Source: JAIBJN01 sp963784175
GTDB lineage: Bacteria; Actinomycetota; Thermoleophilia; Gaiellales; Gaiellaceae
NCBI GenBank assembly: GCA_963784175.1
Contig: CAWAQJ010000004.1
Span: 1 to 64,000 of the forward strand
Reading direction: 5' to 3'
Length of the DNA: 64,000 bases
This document shows, piece after piece, positions 16,957 to 25,623 of the stretch. Under the pieces are notes generated by a model. The model searched no databases. It was not told the origin of the DNA and saw nothing but the letters and a program-made list of their open reading frames with translations. The position numbers were made by a program, and so were the translations under genes. Position 1 is the first letter of the stretch, and each line of letters begins with the position of its first letter.

Positions 16957-17325
16957 GTGATCCAGCAGGAATCCCGACTCCGCGTCGCCGACAACACCGG
17001 AGCCCGCACGCTCCTGTGCATCCGCGTGCTCGGCGGCTCCCACCGCCGCTACGCGCGCGTGGGCGACATCATCGTCGGGACGGTCAAGACCGCGACCCCC
17101 CAGGGCACGATCAAGAAGGGCGAGGTCGTGAAGGCGGTCATCGTGCGTACGAAGAAGCCGTTCGGACGCGACGACGGCACCTCGATCGCGTTCGACGAGA
17201 ACGCGGCCGTGATCATCGACGCGCAGAACAACCCGCGCGGCACGCGCATCTTCGGGCCCGTCGCCCGCGAGCTGCGCGAGAAGAACTTCATGAAGATCGT
17301 CTCACTCGCGCCGGAGGTGTTGTGA
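16957..17325 (+). CDS. rplN: 50S ribosomal protein L14
   Basis: 122 residues, canonical length. GTG start giving IQQESRLRVADNTGARTLLC; conserved GGSHRRYARVGDIIVGTVK and the NPRGTRIFGPVARELRE block. Two bases after the rpsQ stop. Confidence 0.98.
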   Translation: MIQQESRLRVADNTGARTLLCIRVLGGSHRRYARVGDIIVGTVKTATPQGTIKKGEVVKAVIVRTKKPFGRDDGTSIAFDENAAVIIDAQNNPRGTRIFGPVARELREKNFMKIVSLAPEVL

Positions 17326-17326
17326 C

Positions 17327-17698
17327 GTGGCGCAGGCCATGAAAATTCGCAAGGGCGACGTCGTCCAGATCCTCACGGGCAAGGACCGCGGCAAGCAGGG
17401 TCGCATCATCGAGGCGGACCCGAAGAGGCGCCGCGTGATCGTCGAGAACCTGAACGTCGTCAAGCGGCACCGCAAGCCGCGCCCGATGAAGGACTCGAGC
17501 CGGATGGGCCAGACGCAGATCCAGCCCGGAGGCGTCTTCGACGTCTCGGCAGCGATCGAGGTCTCGAACGTGATGGTCGTCTGCCCGACGTGCAATCGCG
17601 CGACGCGCGTCGGCTACGAGTACCGCGAGTCCAAGGACGGGCGCGTCAAGGTGCGCGTCTGCAAGCGCGCGGACTGCGGGGAGGTGCTCGACCGCTGA
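17327..17698 (+). CDS. rplX: 50S ribosomal protein L24, with C-terminal zinc-finger-like cysteines
   Basis: 123 residues. KOW segment MKIRKGDVVQILTGKDRGKQ, then ENLNVVKRHRKP. The C-terminal part has CPTC (about residue 87) and a VRVCKRADCGE pair, spaced as a four-cysteine zinc ribbon. GTG 17327 is the start used; an ATG four codons in (17339) is an alternative. One-base overlap with rplE. Confidence 0.95.
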   Translation: MAQAMKIRKGDVVQILTGKDRGKQGRIIEADPKRRRVIVENLNVVKRHRKPRPMKDSSRMGQTQIQPGGVFDVSAAIEVSNVMVVCPTCNRATRVGYEYRESKDGRVKVRVCKRADCGEVLDR

Positions 17699-18276
17699 TG
17701 GCCACGAAGACGAAACAGCAGAACGGCTACGTCCCGCGGCTCAAGACGCGCTACGAGCAGGAGCTCCGCGCGGCGCTCAAGGACCAGCTCGAGTTCAGCT
17801 CGGTCATGCAGGTCCCGCGCATCGAGAAGATCACCGTGAACATGGGCGTCGGCGAGGCCAAGACCAACGCCAAGGCTCTCGACACCGCCGTCGAGGAGCT
17901 GACCACGATCACGGGCCAGCGCGCGCAGATCACGCGGGCCAAGAAATCGATCGCCGGCTTCAAGATCCGTGAGGGCATGCCCATCGGGACCAAGGCGACG
18001 CTGCGCGGCGTCCGCATGTACGAGTTCCTGGACCGCCTCGTGTCGATCGCGCTCCCGCGCATCCGCGACTTCCGCGGCCTCTCGCCGGCGAGCTTCGACG
18101 GGCGCGGGAACTACTCGATCGGGATCCGCGAGCAGATCATCTTCCCGGAGATCAACTACGACGACATCCAGGAGGTCCGCGGCCTCGACGTCGTCATCAC
18201 GACCTCCGCCAAGACGGATGAGGAAGGGCTTGCGCTTCTGCGCGGCCTCGGCCTCCCGTTCCGCAACGAGGACTAG
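17698..18276 (+). CDS. rplE: 50S ribosomal protein L5
   Basis: 192 residues; binds 5S rRNA in the central protuberance. PRIEKITVNMGVGEAKTNAK, ARKSIAGFKIREGMPIG-type block (AKKSIAGFKIREGMPIGTKA) and FPEINYDDI are present. ATG overlaps the rplX stop (TGATG). rpsN follows after 10 nt with an AGGAGG binding site. Confidence 0.97.
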   Translation: MATKTKQQNGYVPRLKTRYEQELRAALKDQLEFSSVMQVPRIEKITVNMGVGEAKTNAKALDTAVEELTTITGQRAQITRAKKSIAGFKIREGMPIGTKATLRGVRMYEFLDRLVSIALPRIRDFRGLSPASFDGRGNYSIGIREQIIFPEINYDDIQEVRGLDVVITTSAKTDEEGLALLRGLGLPFRNED

Positions 18277-18286
18277 TAGGAGGAGC

Positions 18287-18472
18287 ATGGCCAAGAAGAG
18301 CTTGATCGCGAAGGCCGCCCGCCCGCAGAAGTACAGGACGCGGGCCTACACCCGGTGCAACCGGTGCGGGCGCCCACGCGCTGTCTACAAGAAGTTCGGC
18401 CTCTGCCGGATCTGCCTGCGCGAGCTCGCGCACGAGGGCTTCATCCCCGGCATGACCAAGTCGAGCTGGTAG
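18287..18472 (+). CDS. rpsN: 30S ribosomal protein S14, zinc-binding type
   Basis: 61 residues, the short type Z form. CNRCGRPRAVYKKFGLCRIC supplies the two CxxC zinc pairs. ATG behind TAGGAGGAGC, an excellent ribosome binding site. No zinc-free paralogue is seen in the window. Confidence 0.97.
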   Translation: MAKKSLIAKAARPQKYRTRAYTRCNRCGRPRAVYKKFGLCRICLRELAHEGFIPGMTKSSW

Positions 18473-18483
18473 GGGGTGGAACG

Positions 18484-18879
18484 ATGCTGACTGATCCCGT
18501 CTCCGACATGCTCACCCGGATCCGGAACGCGAACCGCGCGCTCCACGAGACGACGGCCATGCCGTCGTCCCGTATGAAGTCGGAGATCGCGCGCGTGCTC
18601 AAGGACGAGGGCTACATCAAGGACTACCGCATCGAGCGCGGCGAGTCCTTCGATACCCTGGTCGTCGAGCTCAAGTACGGGCGGAGCCGCGAGCGCGTCA
18701 TCACCGACCTGCGCCGCATTTCCAAGCCCGGACGCCGCGTCTATGCCCGCAAGGACCGCCTCCCGCGCGTCCTGGGCGGAATGGGCACGGCGATCATGTC
18801 CACGTCCAATGGTCTCGTCACGAGCCGCACGGCGCAGGAGCTCGGCGTCGGCGGCGAAGTGGTCTGCTTCGTCTGGTAA
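18484..18879 (+). CDS. rpsH: 30S ribosomal protein S8
   Basis: 131 residues. MLTDPVSDMLTRIRNANRA start and a C-terminal STSNGLVTSRTAQELGVGGE block are diagnostic. S8 represses the spc operon in E. coli; no obvious operator was looked for here. ATG behind GGGGGTGGAAC. Confidence 0.97.
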   Translation: MLTDPVSDMLTRIRNANRALHETTAMPSSRMKSEIARVLKDEGYIKDYRIERGESFDTLVVELKYGRSRERVITDLRRISKPGRRVYARKDRLPRVLGGMGTAIMSTSNGLVTSRTAQELGVGGEVVCFVW

Positions 18880-18885
18880 TCGACT

Positions 18886-19419
18886 GTGTCCCGAATCGGT
18901 AAGAAGCCCATCGAACTTCCGGCCGGAGTCTCCGTCTCGCTCTCCCCTGGGCGCGTGATGGTCAACGGCCCGCTCGGCGAGCTCGCCCAGCAGGTTCCGC
19001 AGCGCATCACGATCGAGCAGAACGACGATGAGCTCGTGGTCAGCCGCCCGACCGAGCGCGGGGAGGACCGCGCGCTCCACGGGCTCACGCGCTCGCTCGT
19101 CGCGAACATGGTCGAGGGCGTCACGAAGGGCTTCGAGAAGGCTCTCGAGATTCAGGGCGTCGGCTACCGCGCGTCCATGCGCGGCACCGACCTCGAGCTG
19201 AACGTCGGCTACTCGCACCCGGTCGTCATGAAGGCGCCCGACGGCATCTCGTTCGACGTCCCGGCGCCGACCCAGGTGATCGTCAAGGGCATCGACAAGC
19301 AGCGCGTCGGCCAGGTCGCCGCCGAGATCCGCTCGGTGCGCCCGCCCGAGCCGTACAAGGGCAAGGGCATCCGCTACGTCGGCGAGTACGTCCGCCGCAA
19401 GGTCGGGAAGCGCGCCTGA
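18886..19419 (+). CDS. rplF: 50S ribosomal protein L6
   Basis: 177 residues. GTG start giving SRIGKKPIELPAGV; EIQGVGYRASMRGTDLELNVGYSHPV and the PPEPYKGKGIRYVGE C-terminus are standard. One-base overlap with rplR (TGATG). Confidence 0.97.
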   Translation: MSRIGKKPIELPAGVSVSLSPGRVMVNGPLGELAQQVPQRITIEQNDDELVVSRPTERGEDRALHGLTRSLVANMVEGVTKGFEKALEIQGVGYRASMRGTDLELNVGYSHPVVMKAPDGISFDVPAPTQVIVKGIDKQRVGQVAAEIRSVRPPEPYKGKGIRYVGEYVRRKVGKRA

Positions 19420-19775
19420 TGCCGACGTTGACCGTCCGCCAGGCACGCGAGCGCCGTCACCGGCGCGTCCGCCGCAAGATCGTCGGCACGGCCGAGCGCC
19501 CGCGCCTGGCCGTGTTCAGGTCGAACCGCGGCATCGAGGCGCAGCTCATCGACGATCTCGCGGGCAAGACCCTGGCCTATGCGAGCCACACCGGTCTCGC
19601 CAAGAGCTTCAAGGGCTCGAAGAGCGAGCAGGCGGCCGAGGTCGGCAAGAAGCTTGCGGCGGCCGCGAAGAAGGCAGACATCGAGTCCGTCGTCTTCGAC
19701 CGCGGCGGCTACCTGTACCACGGGCGCGTGAAGGCGCTCGCCGACGGAGCACGCGAGGGAGGACTGAGCTTCTAG
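19419..19775 (+). CDS. rplR: 50S ribosomal protein L18
   Basis: 118 residues; 5S rRNA binder. RERRHRRVRRKIVGTAERPR followed by LAVFRSNRGIEAQLIDD, and the VVFDRGGYLYHGRVKALADG end. The next gene starts on the base following the stop. Confidence 0.96.
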   Translation: MPTLTVRQARERRHRRVRRKIVGTAERPRLAVFRSNRGIEAQLIDDLAGKTLAYASHTGLAKSFKGSKSEQAAEVGKKLAAAAKKADIESVVFDRGGYLYHGRVKALADGAREGGLSF

Positions 19776-20447
19776 ATGGCTTACGCCAGGCAGCAGGTAC
19801 GTGACCGCGAGATCGACGGCCGCGAGCTCAAGGAGCGGGTTGTCGAGATCAACCGCGTCGCCAAGGTCGTCAAGGGCGGCCGGCGCTTCTCGTTCACGGC
19901 GCTCGTCGTGATCGGAGACGAGGTCGACCGCGTCGGCGTCGGCTACGGCAAGGCGCGCGAGGTCCCGCTCGCGATCTCCAAGGCCGTCGACGACGCGAAG
20001 AAGAACCTCTTCCAGGTCCCGAAGCACGGCCAGACGATCACCCATGAGGTGCTCGGCCGCTCGGACGCCGCGCGCGTCCTCCTGCGGCCTGCGAGCGAAG
20101 GGACGGGCGTCATCGCCGGCGGCGGCGTACGCGCGGTGCTCGAGCTCGCCGGGATCCGCGACATCCTGGCCAAGAGCCTCGGGAACCCGAATCCCATCAA
20201 CCTCCTCAAGGCGACGGTGAACGGGCTCAAGAGCCTGCGCCGCCCCGAGGAGGTCGGCCGCATCCGCGGGAAGCGCGTCGAGGACATCCTCTTCCCGGCC
20301 GTCAAGAAGAAGGACGAGCCCGAGGAGGCGCCCGCCGCGACGGAGGCTCCGGCTGCCGAGCCGGCGCCCGAGGAGCCCGCCGCGGAGGCGCAGACAGCGA
20401 CGGAAACGGACGACAGTGGCGAAGCTGCGGATAACACAGACGCGTAG
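19776..20447 (+). CDS. rpsE: 30S ribosomal protein S5 with acidic C-terminal tail
   Basis: 223 residues. The core (about 1-177) has ELKERVVEINRVAKVVKGGR, the GYGKAREVPLAI segment and LGNPNPINLLKATVNGL. Residues about 178-223 form an A/E/P-rich acidic tail (EAPAATEAPAAEPAPEE). The last 32 nt overlap rpmD in another frame, which constrains this tail's sequence. Confidence 0.96.
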   Translation: MAYARQQVRDREIDGRELKERVVEINRVAKVVKGGRRFSFTALVVIGDEVDRVGVGYGKAREVPLAISKAVDDAKKNLFQVPKHGQTITHEVLGRSDAARVLLRPASEGTGVIAGGGVRAVLELAGIRDILAKSLGNPNPINLLKATVNGLKSLRRPEEVGRIRGKRVEDILFPAVKKKDEPEEAPAATEAPAAEPAPEEPAAEAQTATETDDSGEAADNTDA

Positions 20448-20595
20448 CCAGATCGGCGAGACCCAGCGCCATCGCGGCACGCTGCGCGCGCTCGGGCTCG
20501 GCCGGATCGGCAAGTCGACCGAGCGTGAGGACAGCCCGGAGACCCTGGGTATGCTCCGCAAGGTCCGCCACCTCGTGAAGGTCGAGGACGTTTAG
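20416..20595 (+). CDS. rpmD: 50S ribosomal protein L30
   Basis: 59-codon gene, easily missed. GTG at 20416 inside the end of rpsE gives AKLRITQTRSQIGETQRHRG, then LRALGLGRIGKSTERED and MLRKVRHLVKVED, the full L30 pattern. Position between S5 and L15 is the canonical one. It overlaps rpsE by 32 nt, so the two are almost surely translationally coupled. rplO starts 3 nt after. Confidence 0.95.
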   Translation: MAKLRITQTRSQIGETQRHRGTLRALGLGRIGKSTEREDSPETLGMLRKVRHLVKVEDV

Positions 20596-20597
20596 CC

Positions 20598-21245
20598 ATG
20601 CCCGAAGAGCAGCGAGACGACGAGCTCACCCTCTCGAACCTGAAGCCGGCGCAGAAGCGCAAGGCGCGCAAGCGCGTCGGGCGCGGGCTCGGCTCCGGCA
20701 AGGGGCGCTATTCCGGCCGGGGCATCAAGGGTCAGAAGTCCCGCGCGGGCTCGCACTCGATGCGGCCCGGGTTCGAGGGCGGCCAGATGCCGATCTACAT
20801 GCGCTTGCCCAAGCAGCGCGGCTCGACCTCGAAAGACGCGATGCCCGTCGGCCCGCACCGCACGTCGACCGTGCCGGTCAACCTCCGCGACCTCGAGCGC
20901 GTCTTCGACGACGGTGCCGAGGTGACGCTCGAGGCGATGGTCGAGAAAGGCCTGATCAAGAACACGCGCACGGACGTGAAGGTCCTCGGCGAGGGCGAGC
21001 TGAAGAAGAAGCTGACGGTCACCGCGCATCTCTTCTCCGCCTCCGCGCGCGAGAAGATCGAGAAGGCCGGCGGCAGCGCGACCGCGCTGCGCCCGCCGCG
21101 CGAGGAGAAGAAGAGGCGCCCGCGCAAGAAGGCAGTCGAGACTCCCGCCGAGGAGCCGGAGGCTCCCGAGGCCGCAGCCGACGAGGCGCCCGCCGAGGAG
21201 GCCGAGGCAGCCGAAGAGCAGCAGGCGGAGGAGAGCGCCGAGTAA
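20598..21245 (+). CDS. rplO: 50S ribosomal protein L15 with acidic C-terminal tail
   Basis: 215 residues against about 145-150 usually. KRKARKRVGRGLGSGKGRYSGRG and GGQMPIYMRLPKQRG are the L15 signature. After about residue 168 there is a Lys/Arg patch (EEKKRRPRKK) and then an Ala/Glu/Pro tail (ETPAEEPEAPEAAADEAPAE). The start is the ATG 3 nt after rpmD. A 162-nt gap separates it from secY. Confidence 0.95.
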   Translation: MPEEQRDDELTLSNLKPAQKRKARKRVGRGLGSGKGRYSGRGIKGQKSRAGSHSMRPGFEGGQMPIYMRLPKQRGSTSKDAMPVGPHRTSTVPVNLRDLERVFDDGAEVTLEAMVEKGLIKNTRTDVKVLGEGELKKKLTVTAHLFSASAREKIEKAGGSATALRPPREEKKRRPRKKAVETPAEEPEAPEAAADEAPAEEAEAAEEQQAEESAE

Positions 21246-21316
21246 GTGCCCCACCAGGCAACACAAGCCTGCTTCTGCCCCGCGATCACGCGGCGCCTGA
21301 GCCCACCCTCGCCCTT

Positions 21317-21337
21317 GCCAAGGCTTCTAGCCTTGGC
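21317..21337 (+). promoter_or_regulatory. Hairpin in rplO-secY leader
   Basis: GCCAAGGC-TTCTA-GCCTTGGC is a perfect 8-bp stem in the only sizeable gap (21246-21407) of the spc-like operon. No T-run follows, so it is not an intrinsic terminator; it may be an RNA processing or regulatory structure in the secY leader. Nothing coding was recognised in the gap. Confidence 0.4.
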
Positions 21338-21407
21338 CGCGGACGAGTGCGGACTCATGCTTGGTGCTCGCGACGCAGAAGCTAGCCGGCGTCACCTGGA
21401 GGAGCAG

Positions 21408-22661
21408 ATGTTCTCCTGGCTCACCAACGCCTGGCGCGTTCCCGAGCTTCGCCGGCGCCTGCTCTTCACGGCGATGATCCTCGCCCTCTACCGGCTGGGC
21501 AGCTGGATCCCGGTCCCGGGCGTCGACTCCGAGCAGATCGAGGCGTACTTCTCGGGCCAGGGCGGCACGATTCTCGGCCTCCTAAACATCTTCTCGGGCG
21601 GCGCGCTGTCCCAGTTCGCCGTCTTCGCGCTCGGGATCATGCCGTACATCACGGCGTCGATCATCTTGCAGCTGATGACGGTCGTGATCCCCCGTCTGGA
21701 GCAACTCCAGAAGGAGGGCGAAGCCGGGTACGCCAAGATCAACCAGTACACGAGGTACCTGACCGTCGTCCTCTCGGCGCTCCAGGCCATGGGGTACTCG
21801 TATCTCTTCAGCCGCCAGGGGGCGCTCGACCTGACGGCGGGACGCTTCGTGCTCATCGTCGTCTCGCTGACGGCCGGCTCGACGCTCCTCATGTTCATGG
21901 GCGAGCTGATCACGAAGCGTGGCGTCGGCAACGGGATCTCGCTCCTGATCTTCGCGTCGATCCTCGTCGGGCTGCCGGGCGGCATCCGCGCCTGGTGGGC
22001 CGGGGACTCCTACGAGCGCCTGATGTTCCCGCTCATCGCACTTGCCATCATCGTCGCGGTCGTCTTCGTGCAGGAGGGCCAGCGCCGCATCCCGATCCAG
22101 TACGCCAAGCGCATGGTGGGCCGCCGCATGACCGCCGGCGGATCGACCTACATGCCGCTGCGCGTGAACATGGCCGGCGTCATCCCGATCATCTTCGCGG
22201 CGGCGATCATGGCCTTCCCACCCACCGTCGCGCAGTTCTTCCCGCAGACGCAGACCTTCATCAACGAGAACTTCTCGCCGACCGCGCTGCCGTACCTGCT
22301 GCTGCAGGGCTTCCTGATCGTGATCTTCACGTACTTCTACACGGCGGTGCAGTTCAACCCCATCGACCAGGCCGACAACCTGCGTAAGCACGGCGGCTAC
22401 ATCCCGGGCATCAGGCCCGGCCCGCCGACCGCGCAGTACCTCGACCGTGTTCTCACCCGCCTGACGCTCCCGGGGGCGCTCTACCTCGCGCTCGTGGCGA
22501 CGCTGCCGACGCTCTTCATCCGCTACGGCGGGTTCTCGCAGGCGACGTCGGCCGCTCTCGGCGGCACGTCGATCCTCATCGTGGTGGGCGTCGCGCTCGA
22601 CACCATGCGCCAGATGGAGTCGCAGATGATGATGCGTCACTACGAAGGCTTCCTGAGGTAG
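21408..22661 (+). CDS. secY: Preprotein translocase subunit SecY
   Basis: Channel subunit of SecYEG, 417 residues with ten predicted membrane helices. N-terminus MFSWLTNAWRVPELRRR, plug region GTILGLLNIFSGGAL, RVGNGIS-type motif (KRGVGNGISLLIF) and the C5 loop KHGGYIPGIRPGPPT. ATG 21408 chosen for the TGGAGGAGC binding site; an in-frame GTG at 21246 would add an unrelated 54-residue leader. Confidence 0.97.
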   Translation: MFSWLTNAWRVPELRRRLLFTAMILALYRLGSWIPVPGVDSEQIEAYFSGQGGTILGLLNIFSGGALSQFAVFALGIMPYITASIILQLMTVVIPRLEQLQKEGEAGYAKINQYTRYLTVVLSALQAMGYSYLFSRQGALDLTAGRFVLIVVSLTAGSTLLMFMGELITKRGVGNGISLLIFASILVGLPGGIRAWWAGDSYERLMFPLIALAIIVAVVFVQEGQRRIPIQYAKRMVGRRMTAGGSTYMPLRVNMAGVIPIIFAAAIMAFPPTVAQFFPQTQTFINENFSPTALPYLLLQGFLIVIFTYFYTAVQFNPIDQADNLRKHGGYIPGIRPGPPTAQYLDRVLTRLTLPGALYLALVATLPTLFIRYGGFSQATSAALGGTSILIVVGVALDTMRQMESQMMMRHYEGFLR

Positions 22662-22666
22662 CCCCG

Positions 22667-23257
22667 GTGCCGCTGAACATCGTGATCCTCGGCCCTCCCG
22701 GGGCCGGCAAGGGCACCCAGGGCAAGCTCATCGCCAACGACGCCGGGCTCCCGCACATCAACACCGGCGACATCTTCCGGGCCGAGTGCGCGGCGGGCAC
22801 CGAGCTGGGGCAGAAGGTCAACTCGGTCATCGATGCCGGCGACCTCGTGCCCGACGAGCTCACAACCGAGATCGTGCGCGCGCGGCTGGCCCAGGAGGAC
22901 ACGGCCCGCGGCTTCGTCCTCGACGGCTTCCCGCGCACGCTCACGCAGGCGGAGGCACTCGACCGCGTCCTCTCCGAGATCGACCGCGGCGAGCTGAGCG
23001 TCGTCCTCGACTTCGAGCTCCCCGACGAGATGGCCCTCGAGCGGCTCCTCGGGCGCGCCTCGGTCGAGGGCCGCAGCGACGACGCGCCCGACAAGGTGCA
23101 GCACCGCCTGGACGTCTATCACCGGCAGACCGAGCCGCTCATCGAGTACTACCGTGCGCGCGACCTGCTCGTCCCCATCCATGCGGACAAGTCCGTCGAG
23201 GACGTGTCCGCCGAGGTGCAGCAGGTGCTCTCCGCGACGGAGCAGGCGAGCTCGTGA
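22667..23257 (+). CDS. adk: Adenylate kinase
   Basis: ATP + AMP to 2 ADP, cytoplasmic. 196 residues, short-LID form without zinc cysteines. P-loop GPPGAGKGTQG at about 9-19, NTGDIFRAE, FVLDGFPRTLTQAEALD. GTG start 5 nt after secY; its stop overlaps map (GTGA). Confidence 0.97.
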   Translation: MPLNIVILGPPGAGKGTQGKLIANDAGLPHINTGDIFRAECAAGTELGQKVNSVIDAGDLVPDELTTEIVRARLAQEDTARGFVLDGFPRTLTQAEALDRVLSEIDRGELSVVLDFELPDEMALERLLGRASVEGRSDDAPDKVQHRLDVYHRQTEPLIEYYRARDLLVPIHADKSVEDVSAEVQQVLSATEQASS

Positions 23258-24009
23258 TCGTCCGCAAGTCCAAGGACGAGATCGCCACGATGGGCCGCGC
23301 GGGCCGCGTGGTCGCCGAGACGCTCCGGAAGCTGGGCGAGCTCGCGAAGCCGGGCGTGACCACGGCCGAGCTCGACGAGGCCGCCGAGGAGTACATCCGC
23401 TCCGAGGGTGGCGTCCCGACCTTCAAGGGCTACCGCGGCTTCCCCGCCGCCATCTGCACGTCGCCGAACTCGATGGTCGTGCACGGGATCCCCGGCTCGT
23501 ACCGTCTGGACGCGGGCGATCTCATCTCGGTCGACGTCGGCGTGACGCTCGACGGCTTCGTGGCGGACTCGGCGTACACGTTCCCCGTCGGTGACGTCGA
23601 TGCGGACGCACAGCGCCTGCTCGACGTCTGCCAGGCGGCGCTCTCGGCCGGCATCGCCGAGGCCCGCGCCGGCAACCACGTCCAGGACATCTCCGCCGCC
23701 GTCCAGCGCACCACCGAGGAGGCCGGCTTCTCCGTCGTCCGGTCGCTGGTGGGCCACGGCATCGGCCGCTCGATGCACGAGGAGCCCCAGGTGCCCAACT
23801 TCGGCAAGCCGGGCGGAGGGCCGCTCCTGCAGCCGGGCATGACGCTGGCGATCGAGCCCATGATCAACGCCGGCGGCCCGGATGTCTGGATGGCCGAGGA
23901 CCGCTGGTCGATCTCGACCGACGACGGCTCGCTCTCCGCGCACTTCGAGCACACGGTCGCGGTGACCGAGAACGGCCCGCTCGTGCTGACGAAACGCGAG
24001 CCGGAATGA
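23254..24009 (+). CDS. map: Type I methionine aminopeptidase
   Basis: Removes initiator Met from nascent proteins. 251 residues. Metal ligands are present in order: Asp in SVDVGV, Asp in ADSAYTFP, His in LVGHGIGRSMHE, Glu in AIEPM and Glu in HFEHTVAV. GTG start overlaps the adk stop by 4 nt. The infA gene that commonly follows map is not here. Confidence 0.96.
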   Translation: MIVRKSKDEIATMGRAGRVVAETLRKLGELAKPGVTTAELDEAAEEYIRSEGGVPTFKGYRGFPAAICTSPNSMVVHGIPGSYRLDAGDLISVDVGVTLDGFVADSAYTFPVGDVDADAQRLLDVCQAALSAGIAEARAGNHVQDISAAVQRTTEEAGFSVVRSLVGHGIGRSMHEEPQVPNFGKPGGGPLLQPGMTLAIEPMINAGGPDVWMAEDRWSISTDDGSLSAHFEHTVAVTENGPLVLTKREPE

Positions 24010-24085
24010 GGCTCGTTGCTGCTACCATGCACGTTCGCGGCTCGTCCGCGCTTTCGCGTGGATGCCGCATTACCCCTGTTTTCCC

Positions 24086-24199
24086 ATGAAGGTACGCCCG
24101 TCCGTAAAGCCGATGTGTGACCGCTGCCGCGTTATCAAGCGGCACGGAAAAGTGCTGGTCATTTGCTCGAACCCGCGGCACAAGCAGCGGCAGGGCTAG
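24086..24199 (+). CDS. rpmJ: 50S ribosomal protein L36
   Basis: 37 residues: MKVRPSVKPMCDRCRVIKRH then GKVLVICSNPRHKQRQG, with the three Cys and one His of the zinc-binding form. Sits 76 nt after map and 16 nt before rpsM. Upstream, TACCAT (24023-24028) could be a -10 for an rpmJ-rpsM-rpsK-rpsD-rpoA-rplQ transcript, but there is no convincing -35. Confidence 0.96.
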   Translation: MKVRPSVKPMCDRCRVIKRHGKVLVICSNPRHKQRQG

Positions 24200-24215
24200 G
24201 AGCTAGGAGAAGGAT

Positions 24216-24593
24216 TTGGCACGAATCGCCGGAGTGAACCTCCCCCGTGAGAAGCGGCTCGAGATCGCGCTCACGTACATCTACGGAATCGGCCAGGCGA
24301 CCGCGCGCAAGACGTGCGCGGAGCTCGGGCTGTCGAGCGACGAGAAGGTGCGCGACCTCACGGACGAGGAGATCACGAAGCTCCGCAACTACATCGACTC
24401 GAACCTCGAGGTCGAGGGCGAGCTGCGGCGCGAGCGCTCCCAGGCGATCAAGCGCCTGCAGGAGATCGGCTCCTACCGCGGCCTCCGCCATCGACGCGGG
24501 CTGCCTGTGAACGGCCAGCGGACGAAGACCAACGGTCGCACGCGCAAGGGCCCGAAGAAGACCGTCGGGCGCGGGAAGAAGGCCAAGGTCTAG
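24216..24593 (+). CDS. rpsM: 30S ribosomal protein S13
   Basis: 125 residues. TTG start after GGAGAAGGA gives ARIAGVNLPREKRLEIALTY; YIYGIGQATARKTC and the GLRHRRGLPVNGQRTKTNGR end are canonical. One-base overlap with rpsK. Confidence 0.97.
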   Translation: MARIAGVNLPREKRLEIALTYIYGIGQATARKTCAELGLSSDEKVRDLTDEEITKLRNYIDSNLEVEGELRRERSQAIKRLQEIGSYRGLRHRRGLPVNGQRTKTNGRTRKGPKKTVGRGKKAKV

Positions 24594-24994
24594 TGGCGCC
24601 TCCTCGTCGACAGTCCAAGGGCCGTGCGCGCCGTCGCGTCAAGAAGAACATCGCGATCGGCCAGGCGCACATCAAGACGTCCTTCAACAACACGATCGTC
24701 ACGCTCACCGACAAGGACGGCGCGGTCATCGCGTGGGAGAGCGCCGGCTCGGCCGGGTTCAAGGGCTCGCGCAAGTCGACGCCCTTCGCCGCCCAGGTGA
24801 CCGCCGACTCCTGCGCCCGGAAGGGCATGGAGCACGGCCTCCAGAAGGTCGAGGTCTTCGTCAAGGGCCCCGGCTCGGGGCGCGAGACGGCCATCCGCTC
24901 GCTCCAGGCCGCGGGGCTCGAGATCCTCGGTGTCCGCGACGTCTCCCCGCAGGCGCACAACGGGGTCCGGCCGAAGAAGCGGAGGCGCGTCTAA
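24593..24994 (+). CDS. rpsK: 30S ribosomal protein S11
   Basis: 133 residues. GTG start; GQAHIKTSFNNTIVTLTDKD, AWESAGSAGFKGSRKSTPFA and the GVRDVSPQAHNGVRPKKRRR end are diagnostic. Overlaps both neighbours by one base. Confidence 0.97.
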   Translation: MAPPRRQSKGRARRRVKKNIAIGQAHIKTSFNNTIVTLTDKDGAVIAWESAGSAGFKGSRKSTPFAAQVTADSCARKGMEHGLQKVEVFVKGPGSGRETAIRSLQAAGLEILGVRDVSPQAHNGVRPKKRRRV

Positions 24995-25614
24995 TGGCCC
25001 GCCCGCTCGGCCCCAAGTGCAAGCTCTGCCGTCGCGAGGGCATGAAGCTCTTCCTCAAGGGCGAGCGCTGCCTCACGGAGAAGTGTGCCGTCGAGCGCCG
25101 CAGCTACCCGCCGGGGGAGCACGGCCGCGGGCGGATCAAGCAGTCGGAGTACCTGCTCCAGCTGCGTGAGAAGCAGAAGGCGCGGCGGTACTACGGGCTG
25201 CTCGAGAAGCAGTTCCGCAACTACTACGACAAGGCCGCGAAGCGGTCGGGGATCACGGGCGAGGAGCTTCTCCGCATGCTCGAGACGCGCCTCGACAACG
25301 TCGTCTACCGGCTCGGCTTCGCAGCCTCGCGCGCGCAGGCGCGCCAACTCATCCGCCACGGCCACTTCCAGGTGAACGGCCGCCGGGTGAACATTCCGAG
25401 CTTCCAGGTGAAGCCGGACGACGTCGTTGCCCTCAAGCAGGGCAGCCCCGTCGAGCAGGTCGTTCGCGACGCGACCGACCTGACGGCCTCGGTCTCGCCC
25501 TGGCTCCAGGCCGACCACGACAACCTCACGGGCAAGGTCTTGAAGCTCCCCGACCGGTCGGACATCGACACGCCGGTCCAGGAGCAGCTCATCGTCGAGC
25601 TGTACTCGAAGTAG
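24994..25614 (+). CDS. rpsD: 30S ribosomal protein S4, zinc-finger type
   Basis: 206 residues. N-terminal zinc-binding pattern CKLC then CLTEKC (C-x2-C-x13-C-x4-C), ERRSYPPGEHGRGRIKQSEY, and the S4 RNA-binding segment SRAQARQLIRHGHFQVNGR. Translational repressor of the alpha operon in E. coli; not testable here. Confidence 0.97.
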   Translation: MARPLGPKCKLCRREGMKLFLKGERCLTEKCAVERRSYPPGEHGRGRIKQSEYLLQLREKQKARRYYGLLEKQFRNYYDKAAKRSGITGEELLRMLETRLDNVVYRLGFAASRAQARQLIRHGHFQVNGRRVNIPSFQVKPDDVVALKQGSPVEQVVRDATDLTASVSPWLQADHDNLTGKVLKLPDRSDIDTPVQEQLIVELYSK

Positions 25615-25623
25615 AAAGGAAGC

